From positions 1 to 43,758 of the forward strand of contig NZ_FNZM01000035.1 in the NCBI RefSeq assembly GCF_900109265.1: 43,758 nt of DNA, written 5' to 3'. Both the position numbers and the translations under genes were made by a program. Shown here in pieces: positions 32,353 through 41,450 of this stretch (its first letter is position 1; every line of letters begins with the position of its first letter). This stretch comes from Paraburkholderia tropica. GTDB taxonomy: Bacteria; Pseudomonadota; Gammaproteobacteria; Burkholderiales; Burkholderiaceae. Below the pieces are notes generated by a model. The model ran no database searches, was not told the origin of the DNA, and was given only the letters and a program-made list of their open reading frames with translations.

Positions 32353-34209
32353 TCAGAGCGCCGGTGCGGCTTCCGCCTGCAGCAAAGCGAGATCCGCCTC
32401 CGTACGATGACACAGCACCTGCGCGCCATTTCCGAAGGTCCGCAGTGACGGCGCCGTCCGGTTGCAAACGCCGTCCACCCGCAAAGCACACCGTGCCAGG
32501 AACGTGCAGAGGTCGGGGTCCGACGCGACGTCGCCAATCGGCGCGAGCGGCCGATGGCAGCGTTCGCTCGCCTCATCGAGCCAGCCTTCACGAGGCTCGG
32601 GTGCCGACGACACCAGCAGATGCGAATACGGGTGCAGAGGTGGTGCCGACAGTGCGTGCCGATCCCCCGATTCGACACGATGCCCTGCGTAGAGCACGAC
32701 AATGTCGTCACTGATCGCGCGGACCTTCGCGATGTCGTGCGTGATGAACAGATACGAGACGCCCAGTTGGCGTTGCAGATCTCGCAGTAGATCGAGGATT
32801 GCCGCGCCGACTACGGTATCCAGCGCCGAAGTCACCTCATCGCACAGGATCAGATCGGGTTCGGCTGCGAGCGCGCGAGCGAGATTGACGCGCTGCTTCT
32901 GACCACCCGACAGCTCGGTCGTGCGACGCTGCGCGATGGATGACGGCAGCTTCACCAGTTCCAGCAGTTCCGCCACCCGGCGCCTCGCACGCTCCCCCTT
33001 TAATCCGTGATAGAACGCGAGTGGCCGCGCGAGCGTGCGTTCAACCGTGTGCACGGGATTCAGCGCAGTATCCGCGTTCTGGAATACGATCTGGATGCGC
33101 CGGAACTGATCGCGCGTTCGCCCGTGCAGGCCACGCGGGAGCGGATCTCCATTGAGCAGCACGCTCCCCCCGCACGACGGCACGAGCCCCGCGATCACCT
33201 TCGCAAGCGTCGACTTGCCAGAACCCGATTCGCCGATCACTCCGACCGTTTCTCCCCGACGGATTGTCAGGTCGATATCGTTGAGGATCATCTTTTCCGG
33301 CCATCCCTTTGCGTCGCGACGCCCATAGCCCGCTGCAACGCGACGGATTTCGAGCAATGGTGCATCCGTCGTGTCGGTCGTACGCTCACGCGCAGGGAGA
33401 TCTGTCGGCGTGACCGCCGCAACAAGGCTCTGCGTGTAGGGATGCTCGGGGGCCTGTAGAATCTGCGCCGTTGCGCCGATCTCGCGAACAACGCCTTCGC
33501 TAAGTACCGCGATGCGATCCGCCATCTGGCCGACCACTGCCAGATCGTGCGACACATACACGGCTGTCATGCCGCGCTCGCGAATGACAGTGCGAAATGC
33601 ACGCAGCACATCGACCTGGGTGGTCACGTCCAGCGCTGTGGTCGGCTCATCGAGGATAACCACTTCGGGATCGGTGATCAGCGCCATCGCGGCCATCAGT
33701 CGCTGCAATTGCCCACCCGATACCTGGTGCGGATACCGCCGACCAATCGTTTCCGGTTGCGGCAGCGCAAGCGCACGAAACAGCTCAATCGCCTTTGCCT
33801 GAGCTGCGGCCTTCGACATCGTGTGGTGGATCAAAGCACTTTCGATCACCTGGTCGAGAATCGTTCGCGACGGATTGAAGGCTGCGGCGGCGCTTTGCGC
33901 AATGTAGGCCACGCGCCGTCCGCGCAGCGCGGCAAGCTCACGGGCACTGAGCGCAAGAACATCAGTGTTGCCGACGCGTACCGTGCCCCCTGCAATCCGG
34001 CAGCCCCCGCGCGCATGCCCCATCAGCGACAGCGCGATCGTCGTCTTGCCTGAGCCGGACTCGCCGATGAGCGCCAGTATTTCACCGCGCGCGATATCAA
34101 GATCAATGCCATGTACGATCGTCGTGTCAGGTTCTCCGGGGCGGCTGCCAACAACGCGCAGTCCGCGCACCTGCACGTGGACACCTGCATCACGCTTCGT
34201 GGTAGTCAT
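32353..34209 (-). CDS. Fused dual ATP-binding protein of a peptide-type ABC importer
   Basis: This 618-aa protein contains two complete nucleotide-binding domains, equivalent to DppD plus DppF. Domain 1 has GESGSGKTT, VSGGQLQRLMAAMAL and VVILDEPTTALD. Domain 2 has GESGSGKST, LSGGQKQRVNLARAL and LILCDEVTSALD. Each has a following switch His (YVSHD, FITHD). The C-terminal tail has Cys-containing oligopeptide-ABC ends. Its ATG overlaps the permease gene stop (34206-34209). It energises uptake with the two permeases and the Tat-exported binding protein. Fusion of both domains in one chain is seen in several peptide/nickel importers. Confidence 0.93.
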   Translation of the reverse strand: MTTTKRDAGVHVQVRGLRVVGSRPGEPDTTIVHGIDLDIARGEILALIGESGSGKTTIALSLMGHARGGCRIAGGTVRVGNTDVLALSARELAALRGRRVAYIAQSAAAAFNPSRTILDQVIESALIHHTMSKAAAQAKAIELFRALALPQPETIGRRYPHQVSGGQLQRLMAAMALITDPEVVILDEPTTALDVTTQVDVLRAFRTVIRERGMTAVYVSHDLAVVGQMADRIAVLSEGVVREIGATAQILQAPEHPYTQSLVAAVTPTDLPARERTTDTTDAPLLEIRRVAAGYGRRDAKGWPEKMILNDIDLTIRRGETVGVIGESGSGKSTLAKVIAGLVPSCGGSVLLNGDPLPRGLHGRTRDQFRRIQIVFQNADTALNPVHTVERTLARPLAFYHGLKGERARRRVAELLELVKLPSSIAQRRTTELSGGQKQRVNLARALAAEPDLILCDEVTSALDTVVGAAILDLLRDLQRQLGVSYLFITHDIAKVRAISDDIVVLYAGHRVESGDRHALSAPPLHPYSHLLVSSAPEPREGWLDEASERCHRPLAPIGDVASDPDLCTFLARCALRVDGVCNRTAPSLRTFGNGAQVLCHRTEADLALLQAEAAPAL

Positions 34210-35114
34210 GCCCGACCTCCCGATTTCTTAGCCATGCGACGGCCGCGTCGCGGCAAACCATCGACCAGTAGATTGACGCCGATAGTCAGCATCGCAATCG
34301 CCAGCGCCGGAAAGATCACGACTGGTGTACCTTCCCCCAGCCCTGTCATGTTCTCGCGTACCAGCGAGCCCAGATCCGCATACGGAGGCTGCACGCCAAG
34401 GCCGAGAAAACTCAGGCTGCTCAGCAGCAGTACGATAAATGTGAAACGCAGCCCTGTATCGGTCAGCATCGGATGAATCATGTTCGGCAGCATCTCGGTG
34501 CACGCGATGTACAGCACACCTTCGCCACGCGATCGTGCGACCTGCACGTACTCAGACGTACCGATGTTCACAGCCAGTGCACGTGCAATGCGGTACGAGC
34601 CCGGCATGTAGCTGACCGCAGCAGTCAGCACCAGCAGGGTCAACGACGAACCAAGCGCAGCGACGAACATTAGCGCGAACATCTTCGACGGGATCGACGT
34701 GAAGGCATCAAGCAGACGGCTCAGCGGTTCGTCGACGGCCGGACCCGAAACGGCAGCGAGCAACCCGAGCAGCGTCCCGACGATCGCCGACAACAGTGCC
34801 GACGCGAGCGCGAGCAGCACTGTCAGGCGTGTGCCTTCAATAATCCGGCTCAGCATGTCCCGCCCGAGGTAGTCTGTGCCCAGCGGGGTCTTCACGCTGA
34901 TCGGACCGTACAGGTCCTGGGAGACGATCGTGCCTACCTGATGCGGCGCAAGCCATGGCGCGAACAGCGCAACGAAAAGCGCAAGTGCGACCAGCACTGC
35001 GCCTAACCAACCACCGATCGACAGACGCACGCTGGCGACGCGGCGAAAAACGGACAAAGGTGGGCGTGCGACGGCGGCGCCTGCATGATCTGAACGAATT
35101 CGGGAGAACATCAT
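34206..35114 (-). CDS. ABC transporter permease (DppC-like)
   Basis: This is a 302-aa inner-membrane permease of the DppC/OppC family. One N-terminal helix (LGAVLVALALFVALFAPWLA) precedes a periplasmic loop with HPLGTD-like KTPLGTDYLGRDMLSRI. Five further helices follow. The coupling EAA loop reads YVQVARSRGEGVLYIACTEMLPNMI, where the usual EAA-G pattern is partly altered. ATG at 35112-35114 overlaps the previous permease stop by four bases; a longer open frame upstream is ignored. Confidence 0.92.
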   Translation of the reverse strand: MMFSRIRSDHAGAAVARPPLSVFRRVASVRLSIGGWLGAVLVALALFVALFAPWLAPHQVGTIVSQDLYGPISVKTPLGTDYLGRDMLSRIIEGTRLTVLLALASALLSAIVGTLLGLLAAVSGPAVDEPLSRLLDAFTSIPSKMFALMFVAALGSSLTLLVLTAAVSYMPGSYRIARALAVNIGTSEYVQVARSRGEGVLYIACTEMLPNMIHPMLTDTGLRFTFIVLLLSSLSFLGLGVQPPYADLGSLVRENMTGLGEGTPVVIFPALAIAMLTIGVNLLVDGLPRRGRRMAKKSGGRA

Positions 35115-36064
35115 GTCCGCAGCCTCGGATTGGAAAGGATCGCGCACAGGTCCGCGAACAGGACCAGTAGCAGGTAGCCGGAGCAGAACAGCAGTGTGCA
35201 AGCCTGAACCAGCGCGAGATCGCGGTTGCTTACCGCGTCGACCATCAGGCTTGCGAGCCCGGGGTAGTTGAAAATCGTCTCGACAACGATCACGCCGCCT
35301 AACAGATAGGACAAGCTCAACGCAATTGCATTGGCAATCGGCCCAATTGCATTGGGAAGTGCGTGTCTCAGGATCAGGCGCGCCGGGCGAGCGCCTTTTA
35401 GCAGTGCCATCTCGACATACGAAGCGTTCAGTTGCTCAAGAACGGCTGCGCGTGTCATCCGCGCCATCTGCGCAATCACTACGGCACACAGCGTCATAAC
35501 CGGCATTGCATAGGCGCGTAGCAAATCGTGCAGACTGTCGATTTCCCCGCCGTACGACAGAGCGGATAGCCAGTGCAGCTTGACCGCAAGCACGAGAACA
35601 GCAACGGTCGCAATCAGGAATTCCGGAGTTGCGATCAGCGAAAGCGTGCCAAGACTGATCACCCGATCGATCCAGGAGTCTCGGTTGACCGCGGCGACGA
35701 TGCCACCAGTCACGGCAATCGGCACCGACACCAGCGCGGTAATCCATGTGAGTTGTAGCGACTTCGGCAAGCGAGACTCAATCAGCTGCGCGACCGGCAG
35801 GTTACTCGACGACGACATGCCAAAGTCACCGTGGGCCAGCGCGTTCAGCCAATGCACGTAACGCAGCCATGCCGGCTGGTCGAGTCCGAGCTGATGCCGG
35901 AGCGCCGCGACCGTTTCCGGCGTAGCCGACTGGCCGAGGGCCGCCTGCGCTGCATCGCCGGGCAACAGGTTCGTGATCACGAAGATGATCGCCGACACCA
36001 ATAGCAAGGTTAGAAGCGCCGCCCCAACCCGCTGCGTAATCAATATCGCCATGCCGCGATTCAT
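35111..36064 (-). CDS. ABC transporter permease (DppB-like)
   Basis: This is a 317-aa permease of the DppB/OppB family. The N-terminal helix (RVGAALLTLLLVSAIIFVI) is followed by the long periplasmic segment with LLPGDAAQAALGQSATPE and LGLDQPAWLRYVHWL. The EAA loop is YVEMALLKGARPARLILRHALPNAIGP, and the C-terminal GVIVVETIFNYPGLASLMVDAV is typical. It pairs with the DppC-like permease and is separated from the binding-protein gene by a 133-base gap with two hairpins. Confidence 0.93.
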   Translation of the reverse strand: MNRGMAILITQRVGAALLTLLLVSAIIFVITNLLPGDAAQAALGQSATPETVAALRHQLGLDQPAWLRYVHWLNALAHGDFGMSSSSNLPVAQLIESRLPKSLQLTWITALVSVPIAVTGGIVAAVNRDSWIDRVISLGTLSLIATPEFLIATVAVLVLAVKLHWLSALSYGGEIDSLHDLLRAYAMPVMTLCAVVIAQMARMTRAAVLEQLNASYVEMALLKGARPARLILRHALPNAIGPIANAIALSLSYLLGGVIVVETIFNYPGLASLMVDAVSNRDLALVQACTLLFCSGYLLLVLFADLCAILSNPRLRT

Positions 36065-36088
36065 TTGCTACCTCCGTCAATCCCGCGT

Positions 36089-36193
36089 ACGGGGACGCAA
36101 GAATGCGAATCCCCGTTCGCTTCATCACCGGACGCGTGAGCGGTCACCGTGCGTGCCATATGCACACCTGGCGATGCCGGGTGCGTCCGGCAT
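36089..36193 (-). repeat. Two intercistronic hairpins between binding-protein and permease genes
   Basis: ATGCCGG (36174-36180) pairs with CCGGCAT (36187-36193), four bases after the binding-protein stop. ACGGGGA (36089-36095) pairs with TCCCCGT (36110-36116). Such loops commonly protect the binding-protein message and lower permease expression. Confidence 0.55.
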
Positions 36194-36197
36194 TGCA

Positions 36198-37775
36198 TCA
36201 CGCATTCCACCAAACGTATTCAGCGAACGCACCACCCATCATCGCGCCTGTCGGAATCGAGCCGAGTCCCTGCAGACGCGTGTCATACGCATCGAGGAAG
36301 CTCAGGAAAGCGGGTATCCCAATGCCACACTGCTCCGATACGATTACCTGCATGTCACCGTACATCTGCTTGCGCTTCGCTTCATCCGTCTCCGAGCGCG
36401 CCGCGGCGAGCAACTGGTCGAACTTGGGGCTGTTCCACCCGGACTCATTCCACGGCGCGTTGGATTTGAAGAACTGGCTGAACAGCACGTCAGCACTGGC
36501 ACGTGGATTCACGTTTCCGAAGCCCAGGGGATGCTTCATCCAGTGATTCGACCAATACCCGTCGGACGGCACGCGGTTCACGCTCAGGTTCACACCGATC
36601 TTCGCGCCGGCCTGCTGCAAAAGCTCTGCCATCTCGATCGAGCCATTTGCGTCGGTCGTCGCATACATTGGCGGCAGGGCGATACCCACAGCACCAGCCT
36701 TCTGGAAGTGAAACTTTGCCTTGTCCGGATCGTAGGGACGCTGCGGCAGTGACGCATTGAAATAGCGATGACCCGGCTGGATCGGCTGATCATTGCCAAC
36801 CACCGCATACCCCTGAAAAACCGCGCTACGCAGCTGCTCCCGGTCGAACAGGAATTTCATGCCCTGCACGAAATCCGGGTTGCCCGTCAGAGGGTTGTCG
36901 CGACGCATAATCAGGTCGGTGTACAGCCCGGACTTCGTTTCCTTCATCGCATAGCCGGTCGTCGAACTGATACGTCGCGTCTGACGGGGATTCACCGAAT
37001 TGATCAGATGCACGTCGCCAGCGAGGAGCGCGTTCACGCGCGCGGCGTCATCGCTAATGCCGATCAACTCAATCTGATCGAGGTAAGGGCCTGCGCCAGT
37101 TTTCCAGTAGCTCTCGTTGCGCACACCGACGGTCGACACGCCGGGCTTGAAGGACTTCAACCGATACGGACCCGTGCCAACCGCAGTCGTAAAGTTGGTC
37201 GAGCCCGCTTTCACAATGACCAACTGCGGCGTCGCCAGAATGACCGGCAGATCAGCATTCGCCGAATCCAGAGTCAATGTGACTTCGTCGGGCCCGGTCT
37301 GCTTTGCTTCGGTAAACTGCTCGGCGAGCACCTTGATTTTCGATGCGGTATTCGGATCCTTGTGCCGCATCAGTGAAAACACCACGTCAGCCGGCGTCAA
37401 CGACTTGCCATCATGAAAGGTCACACCGGGACGAAGCTTGATCATCCAGACACGTCCGTCGCGCGACTCGACGCTGCGCGCGAGATTCATCTGCGGCGTC
37501 AGCGTACCGTCGAGAGTCGTCAGGCTGCTATAGAACGTGAAGCAGCGGATGTAGTCGGAACCGGTTGACGCCTTTGCCGGATCCAGCGTATCGGCGGTCG
37601 ACGACGTGTCATAGGCGACTCGGATCGAGCCTCCTTTCTTTGGCGCAGGCGCTGCGAATGCGCGCGATGCAGTGCCAATCCAACCGCCTCCCGCCATCGC
37701 AGCGCCGCCCGCCGTCATCAGTCTCAGCATGTCGCGTCGCGTCACGCCACCCGTTGTTTTTTCCTGCTCGGTCAT
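36198..37775 (-). CDS. Periplasmic peptide-type ABC substrate-binding protein with Tat signal
   Basis: This is a 525-aa SBP_bac_5 (DppA/OppA-like) protein. The twin-arginine signal VTRRDMLRLMTAGGAAMAGG, with cleavage near AFAAPAP, sends it folded to the periplasm. SBP hallmarks are LDPAKASTGSDY, PQMNLARSVESRDGRVWMIKLRPGV (shown only in part) and TFHDGKSLTPADVVFSLMRH, then the TGPYRLKSFKPG hinge. ATG 37775 (MTEQEKTT) is preferred to 37781, since gaggag lies eight bases before it and is too close to the earlier ATG. The ligand could be a peptide, opine or amino-acid derivative. Confidence 0.93.
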   Translation of the reverse strand: MTEQEKTTGGVTRRDMLRLMTAGGAAMAGGGWIGTASRAFAAPAPKKGGSIRVAYDTSSTADTLDPAKASTGSDYIRCFTFYSSLTTLDGTLTPQMNLARSVESRDGRVWMIKLRPGVTFHDGKSLTPADVVFSLMRHKDPNTASKIKVLAEQFTEAKQTGPDEVTLTLDSANADLPVILATPQLVIVKAGSTNFTTAVGTGPYRLKSFKPGVSTVGVRNESYWKTGAGPYLDQIELIGISDDAARVNALLAGDVHLINSVNPRQTRRISSTTGYAMKETKSGLYTDLIMRRDNPLTGNPDFVQGMKFLFDREQLRSAVFQGYAVVGNDQPIQPGHRYFNASLPQRPYDPDKAKFHFQKAGAVGIALPPMYATTDANGSIEMAELLQQAGAKIGVNLSVNRVPSDGYWSNHWMKHPLGFGNVNPRASADVLFSQFFKSNAPWNESGWNSPKFDQLLAAARSETDEAKRKQMYGDMQVIVSEQCGIGIPAFLSFLDAYDTRLQGLGSIPTGAMMGGAFAEYVWWNA

Positions 37776-37890
37776 GCCCATCACTCCTCGTGTATTCACT
37801 GGGTCGAATCGCTGACTGCCATGCAAAGCAACGATCCACGTGACGACGCAGCCCGCTCCACGCAGGCGAGCGTCGCCACCGCGTTATCGG

Positions 37891-38799
37891 TCAGAACATC
37901 GCTTGAGTGATCAGCCCGTACCAGCGAAGATCAGGATGCGGAGCACGGCGATGTGCGTCTGCGGGAGCATTGCGTACCATCTTGACGACAGAGTCGACGC
38001 ACGGCAGCCCCTGCTCGGCCAGCCAATCGTCGACACTCGATCCGTCGGGTACGTCAACCCGGATGTACTCGTTCTCACGCCCTGCCAGCCAGTAGCCGAT
38101 TAGCGCCTTCGCATGCAGGTCGTCCTCCGAGTTCGTCGCGATAACCGGCCCGATCACGTAGCCGCGCCCAAAACTACGGAAAACAGAGAAGCCGATAATC
38201 GCGCCGTCACGCTCCAGCACAACGCCCGTGCCAACCTGGAACAATGCGGCAAGCATTGCGGCGCGTTCGAGACCAGTTGCACTCGCCGCGAGCGCGGAGA
38301 GCACCGAAACGTCGCCGGGTTGGGCATCACGAAGTCGCAGGTTATCCGGCAAAACGACGGGGACAGTCTCCGTCACTCGACCCTGATGCTGGTTCAACAG
38401 ACCGCAGACGCTGAAACCCAGCTTTTCATAGAGCGGCTGTCCGGCCGGTGTCGCGTGCAAAAACGTTACGCGCTCACCCACCTCTTTCAGCAGCATCTCC
38501 ATGAGCGTGCGGCCAATGCCCCGCCCCTGATATGCGTCGGACACGATTACGAGACCCAGAGAAGCACGCTCTGGCCCATGCTTCCAGCAAAGTGCAGTAC
38601 CGATCACGTCGCCATCCAGTTCCGCGACGAAGCCGGTGCCGGCATCCAGTGCGAACTGCCAGTCCTCGGGACGATGGGGCCACGACACTGCGAGCGACAT
38701 CGCATGTGCGGTGGGGATGTCCGCCGACGTCATCAGTCTGTAGTTCGGGGTCGTTGTCGACGCTTTCTGCATGGAGCTTTCAGTCGCCTTAATATTCAT
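37891..38799 (-). CDS. GNAT-family N-acetyltransferase with two tandem domains
   Basis: This is a 302-aa protein. The first GNAT domain (about 20-140) has the acetyl-CoA loop VIVSDAYQGRGIGRTLMEMLL. The second (about 150-290; VSVLSALAASATGLERAAML, GYVIGPVIATNSEDD) resembles the Acetyltransf_18 C-terminal domain. Both occur together in a subclass of catabolic-cluster acetyltransferases. It lies upstream of the transporter genes and shares their strand, so it may acetylate or detoxify the imported amine. ATG 38797-38799 has aaggtg nine bases upstream; the next ATG at 38772 is an alternative. Confidence 0.88.
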   Translation of the reverse strand: MNIKATESSMQKASTTTPNYRLMTSADIPTAHAMSLAVSWPHRPEDWQFALDAGTGFVAELDGDVIGTALCWKHGPERASLGLVIVSDAYQGRGIGRTLMEMLLKEVGERVTFLHATPAGQPLYEKLGFSVCGLLNQHQGRVTETVPVVLPDNLRLRDAQPGDVSVLSALAASATGLERAAMLAALFQVGTGVVLERDGAIIGFSVFRSFGRGYVIGPVIATNSEDDLHAKALIGYWLAGRENEYIRVDVPDGSSVDDWLAEQGLPCVDSVVKMVRNAPADAHRRAPHPDLRWYGLITQAMF

Positions 38800-38927
38800 A
38801 CGTACACCTTAATGATTGTCGTTGCGATGCGATCTCTTCCCGGGCGCCTGCCGGGGTACGGCTGGCACCACCGTTGAATCGATTATCCGCGATCAAAATA
38901 AATATCAATTAATCGCCGACTAACATC

Positions 38928-38948
38928 GCATTAAGAAAAATTTAATGA
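38928..38948. promoter_or_regulatory. TTTAA-type operator upstream of the GNAT gene
   Basis: CATTAA (38929-38934) and TTAATG (38942-38947) are perfect arms around seven bases. Adjacent bases agree with the 32110-32130 site. It lies 129 bases from the GNAT start in the divergent region shared with the LysR gene. Confidence 0.55.
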
Positions 38949-39140
38949 CCGAAGATCCAGTCTGCGCCGATCATCGGGGCTGGGCGATGCCACCAGCATT
39001 GCTTCGGGCCCCTATGAGCGGCCTCTGACGGTGCTGCGGCCGTCTCAGTCAGTGAGAACGCGCCGCCTTGGCGCTGCTCGCGGGCAGGACAGCCATCGTT
39101 CCGGCTCGCAGCACACGATACGGGGCGGGATTTTTGGCGT
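38949..39140. other. Central part of the GNAT-LysR divergent region
   Basis: No gene seen. The 379-base gap carries operators near both sides (38928 and 39141); this middle portion has no motif I can support. Confidence 0.45.
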
Positions 39141-39158
39141 GTTTAATATCTATTGAAC
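39141..39158. promoter_or_regulatory. TTTAA-type operator just upstream of the LysR gene
   Basis: GTTTAA (39141-39146), six bases, TTGAAC (39153-39158); five of six arm bases pair. It has the same GTTTAA-N6 layout as 25630-25647. At 20 bases before the LysR start it fits autoregulation. Confidence 0.55.
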
Positions 39159-39178
39159 GTATGATTTAGGGCCATTTA

Positions 39179-40120
39179 ATGATCGAACTTGACGACATGC
39201 GGCTGTTTCGGGCACTGGGGGCATCCCGTTCGCTCGCCGCTGCCGCGCGCCTGCTTAACCTCACACCGCCGGCCGTGTCGGTACGCCTGCAACGCATGGA
39301 GGAACGCCTCGGCTTGCGCCTGGCCGTGCGCGAAGCACGCGGCGTTACCCTTACCGACGAAGGCCTGAAGTTACTCGAAGAATCTATCGAGCTGCTGGAG
39401 AGGATCGAGTCGATTGCGTCCCGCGTAGCTGAGCAATCGGGAAGCGTCAGCGGACATTTGCGTGTAGTCGCGCCATTCGGGTTCGGCCGTACCCACATTG
39501 CGCCCCTCCTTCGTGAAATGCATCTCACGCATCCCAAGCTGGAGGTTTCACTGATTCTTGCGGAGAGTCCGCTATCTGCCGCCTCGGGCGCGGACATCGT
39601 GTTGTCGATCGGTGCAGCCAAATCGTCATCGTGGGTCGGCCATTTCCTCGCACCAAACGAACGCTTCCTGTGTGCGAGTCCCGCATACGCGAAGCGAATT
39701 GATCGCCTGGACCATCCAGCTGACCTTTCACACTACGAATGCCTGACACTTCGCGAGAACGATGAGGACGTAACGCGCCTGCGCTTTATGCCCGCGGGCG
39801 ACTCACACAAGCCCGGCGCCAAGGGAATCACGGTGAGACTGTCAGGGGCACTTTCGTCGAACGACGGCACTGTAATCAGCGACTGGGCGACTGCCGGCCT
39901 CGGCATTATCGAACGCTCGGAATGGGATGCTGCACGTTTGATCGCCTCCGGCAAGCTGGTCCGAGTGCTTCCCGCATGGAGGCTGGAGCCGGCACCGATC
40001 ATGGCGCTACTGCCTTCGCGTCACGGCGTGACGAACCGTCAGCGATTATTCCTCGACGCCGCGAAGCGGGCCCTCGATCCTCCGCCCTGGAGACAGCCGG
40101 CAGGCGTTAATCCGGTTTAA
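39179..40120 (+). CDS. LysR-family transcriptional regulator
   Basis: This is a 313-aa LysR protein. The N-terminal winged HTH (about 3-60) reads LDDMRLFRALGASRSLAAAARLLNLTPPAVSVRLQ, shown by its parts LFRALGASRS and PPAVSVRLQRMEERLG. The linker helix and the periplasmic-binding-like effector domain follow (GHLRVVAPFGFGRTHIAPLL, then DIVLSIGA). Length is normal. It is divergent from the GNAT-transporter operon and upstream of the aldolase-type gene, so it most likely controls both sides through the TTTAA palindromes. The stop codon lies inside one such element (40104-40144). Confidence 0.92.
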   Translation: MIELDDMRLFRALGASRSLAAAARLLNLTPPAVSVRLQRMEERLGLRLAVREARGVTLTDEGLKLLEESIELLERIESIASRVAEQSGSVSGHLRVVAPFGFGRTHIAPLLREMHLTHPKLEVSLILAESPLSAASGADIVLSIGAAKSSSWVGHFLAPNERFLCASPAYAKRIDRLDHPADLSHYECLTLRENDEDVTRLRFMPAGDSHKPGAKGITVRLSGALSSNDGTVISDWATAGLGIIERSEWDAARLIASGKLVRVLPAWRLEPAPIMALLPSRHGVTNRQRLFLDAAKRALDPPPWRQPAGVNPV

Positions 40121-40144
40121 CGATCGGTTTATCGTCCGTTAAAC
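40104..40144. promoter_or_regulatory. TTTAA-type elements upstream of the PLP aldolase gene
   Basis: GTTTAAC (40115-40121) and GTTAAAC (40138-40144) are perfect 7-base inverted arms 16 bases apart. GCGTTAA (40104-40110) with TTTAA (40116-40120) makes an overlapping site like 32110. The LysR stop codon is embedded. Confidence 0.5.
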
Positions 40145-40241
40145 ACAAGCTGAAAACCGACTCCTATAGTGGGAACTCCATCCAGGCTGCGCAGCTCCGT
40201 TGCCCAACGCTGTGCGCCGGTATCTCGCAAGGAGTCGAATT

Positions 40242-41372
40242 TTGAATCTGCAGTCGTTGAACACGCCGGCCGCCCTGATCGACGTCGCGCGCATGAACCA
40301 CAATATTGCGCGCATGCAACAGCGCCTTGACGCGCTAGGCGTCGCGTTCCGGCCGCACGTCAAGACCACCAAATGCGAACCCGTCGTACGTGCGCAGCTC
40401 GAGGCGGGCGCGTGCGGCATTACCGTATCCACGCTCAAGGAAGCCGAGCAATTCTTTGCAGCTGGCATTAGTGACGTTGTCTATGCGGTGGGTATCGCAC
40501 CGGGAAAGCTGCCTCAGGCACTCGCGCTACGACGCGCAGGCTGCGATCTGAAACTTGTCACGGACAGCGTCGCCAGCGCAGAAGCGATCGTCGCCTTTGG
40601 TCAAGAGCACAGTGAAGCATTCGAGATCTGGATCGAGATTGACGTCGATGGTCACCGCTCCGGCATCCCCCCCGAAGACGCAACGCTCATATCTGTCGCA
40701 ACCGCCCTGGTGGAAGGCGGGATGCACCTGGGTGGGGTGATTGCACACGCAGGATCGAGCTATGAATACGACACGCCGGAAGCGCTTGCACACATTGCTG
40801 AGCAGGAGCGTGCTGGCACCGTGCGAGCGGCGCAGCGCCTGCGTGAAGCAGGCTTGCCGTGCGAAGTCGTGAGCATTGGCTCCACCCCTACTGCACTCGC
40901 CGCCGGACATCTCGAAGGAGTGACCGAGGTGCGAGCCGGTGTTTACGTGTTCTTCGATCTTGTCATGCACAACGTCGGCGTTAATGAAACGTCCGAGATC
41001 GCGCTCAGTGTACTCACCACGGTGATTGGCCACCAGGCCGAGAAAGGTTGGGTGATCGTCGACGCGGGGTGGATGGCGATGAGCCGGGATCGTGGCACGC
41101 AAAAGCAAAAGCAAGATTTTGGATACGGTCTCGTCTGCAACGAGCAGGGCGAGGTACTGGACAGCTACCTGATGTCGGGGGCAAACCAGGAACACGGAAT
41201 CATCTCGCATGTTGGTACGCCTGATCACGATATTGAAAAGCACTTCCCGATCGGAACGCGACTGCGCATCCTGCCGAATCACGCTTGCGCCACCGGTGCA
41301 CAGTACCCCGACTATATCGCGGTCAAGCCGGACGGCGAATTGCAAACGTGGCCGCGTTTTCACGGCTGGTAA
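40242..41372 (+). CDS. DSD1-family PLP enzyme (D-threonine / beta-hydroxyaspartate aldolase-like)
   Basis: This 376-aa fold-III PLP enzyme begins at TTG 40242, with aaggag nine bases upstream; the longer open frame from 40200 lacks a site. LNTPAALIDVARMNHNI is the usual N-terminus. Lys41 in RPHVKTTKC forms the Schiff base, followed by GITVSTLKEAEQF. C-terminal PNHACAT supplies the His-x-Cys metal ligands of D-threonine aldolase and D-serine dehydratase. Relatives cleave D-3-hydroxy amino acids to glycine plus an aldehyde, or the reverse, as BhcC does in the beta-hydroxyaspartate cycle. Its partner downstream is an ornithine-cyclodeaminase-family gene, like BhcD. Confidence 0.88.
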   Translation: MNLQSLNTPAALIDVARMNHNIARMQQRLDALGVAFRPHVKTTKCEPVVRAQLEAGACGITVSTLKEAEQFFAAGISDVVYAVGIAPGKLPQALALRRAGCDLKLVTDSVASAEAIVAFGQEHSEAFEIWIEIDVDGHRSGIPPEDATLISVATALVEGGMHLGGVIAHAGSSYEYDTPEALAHIAEQERAGTVRAAQRLREAGLPCEVVSIGSTPTALAAGHLEGVTEVRAGVYVFFDLVMHNVGVNETSEIALSVLTTVIGHQAEKGWVIVDAGWMAMSRDRGTQKQKQDFGYGLVCNEQGEVLDSYLMSGANQEHGIISHVGTPDHDIEKHFPIGTRLRILPNHACATGAQYPDYIAVKPDGELQTWPRFHGW

Positions 41373-41396
41373 ATAGCAGTAAACGCACGGGAATAC

Positions 41397-41410
41397 GGTC
41401 TGGTCAGACC
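41397..41410. repeat. Short inverted repeat between aldolase and cyclodeaminase genes
   Basis: GGTCTG (41397-41402) and CAGACC (41405-41410) are perfect arms two bases apart, in the 78-base gap. It may be a weak hairpin or a protein site. Confidence 0.35.
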
Positions 41411-41450
41411 AATTCGATACACGCTATTTTCTCGTTAAATCTCTAGAACT

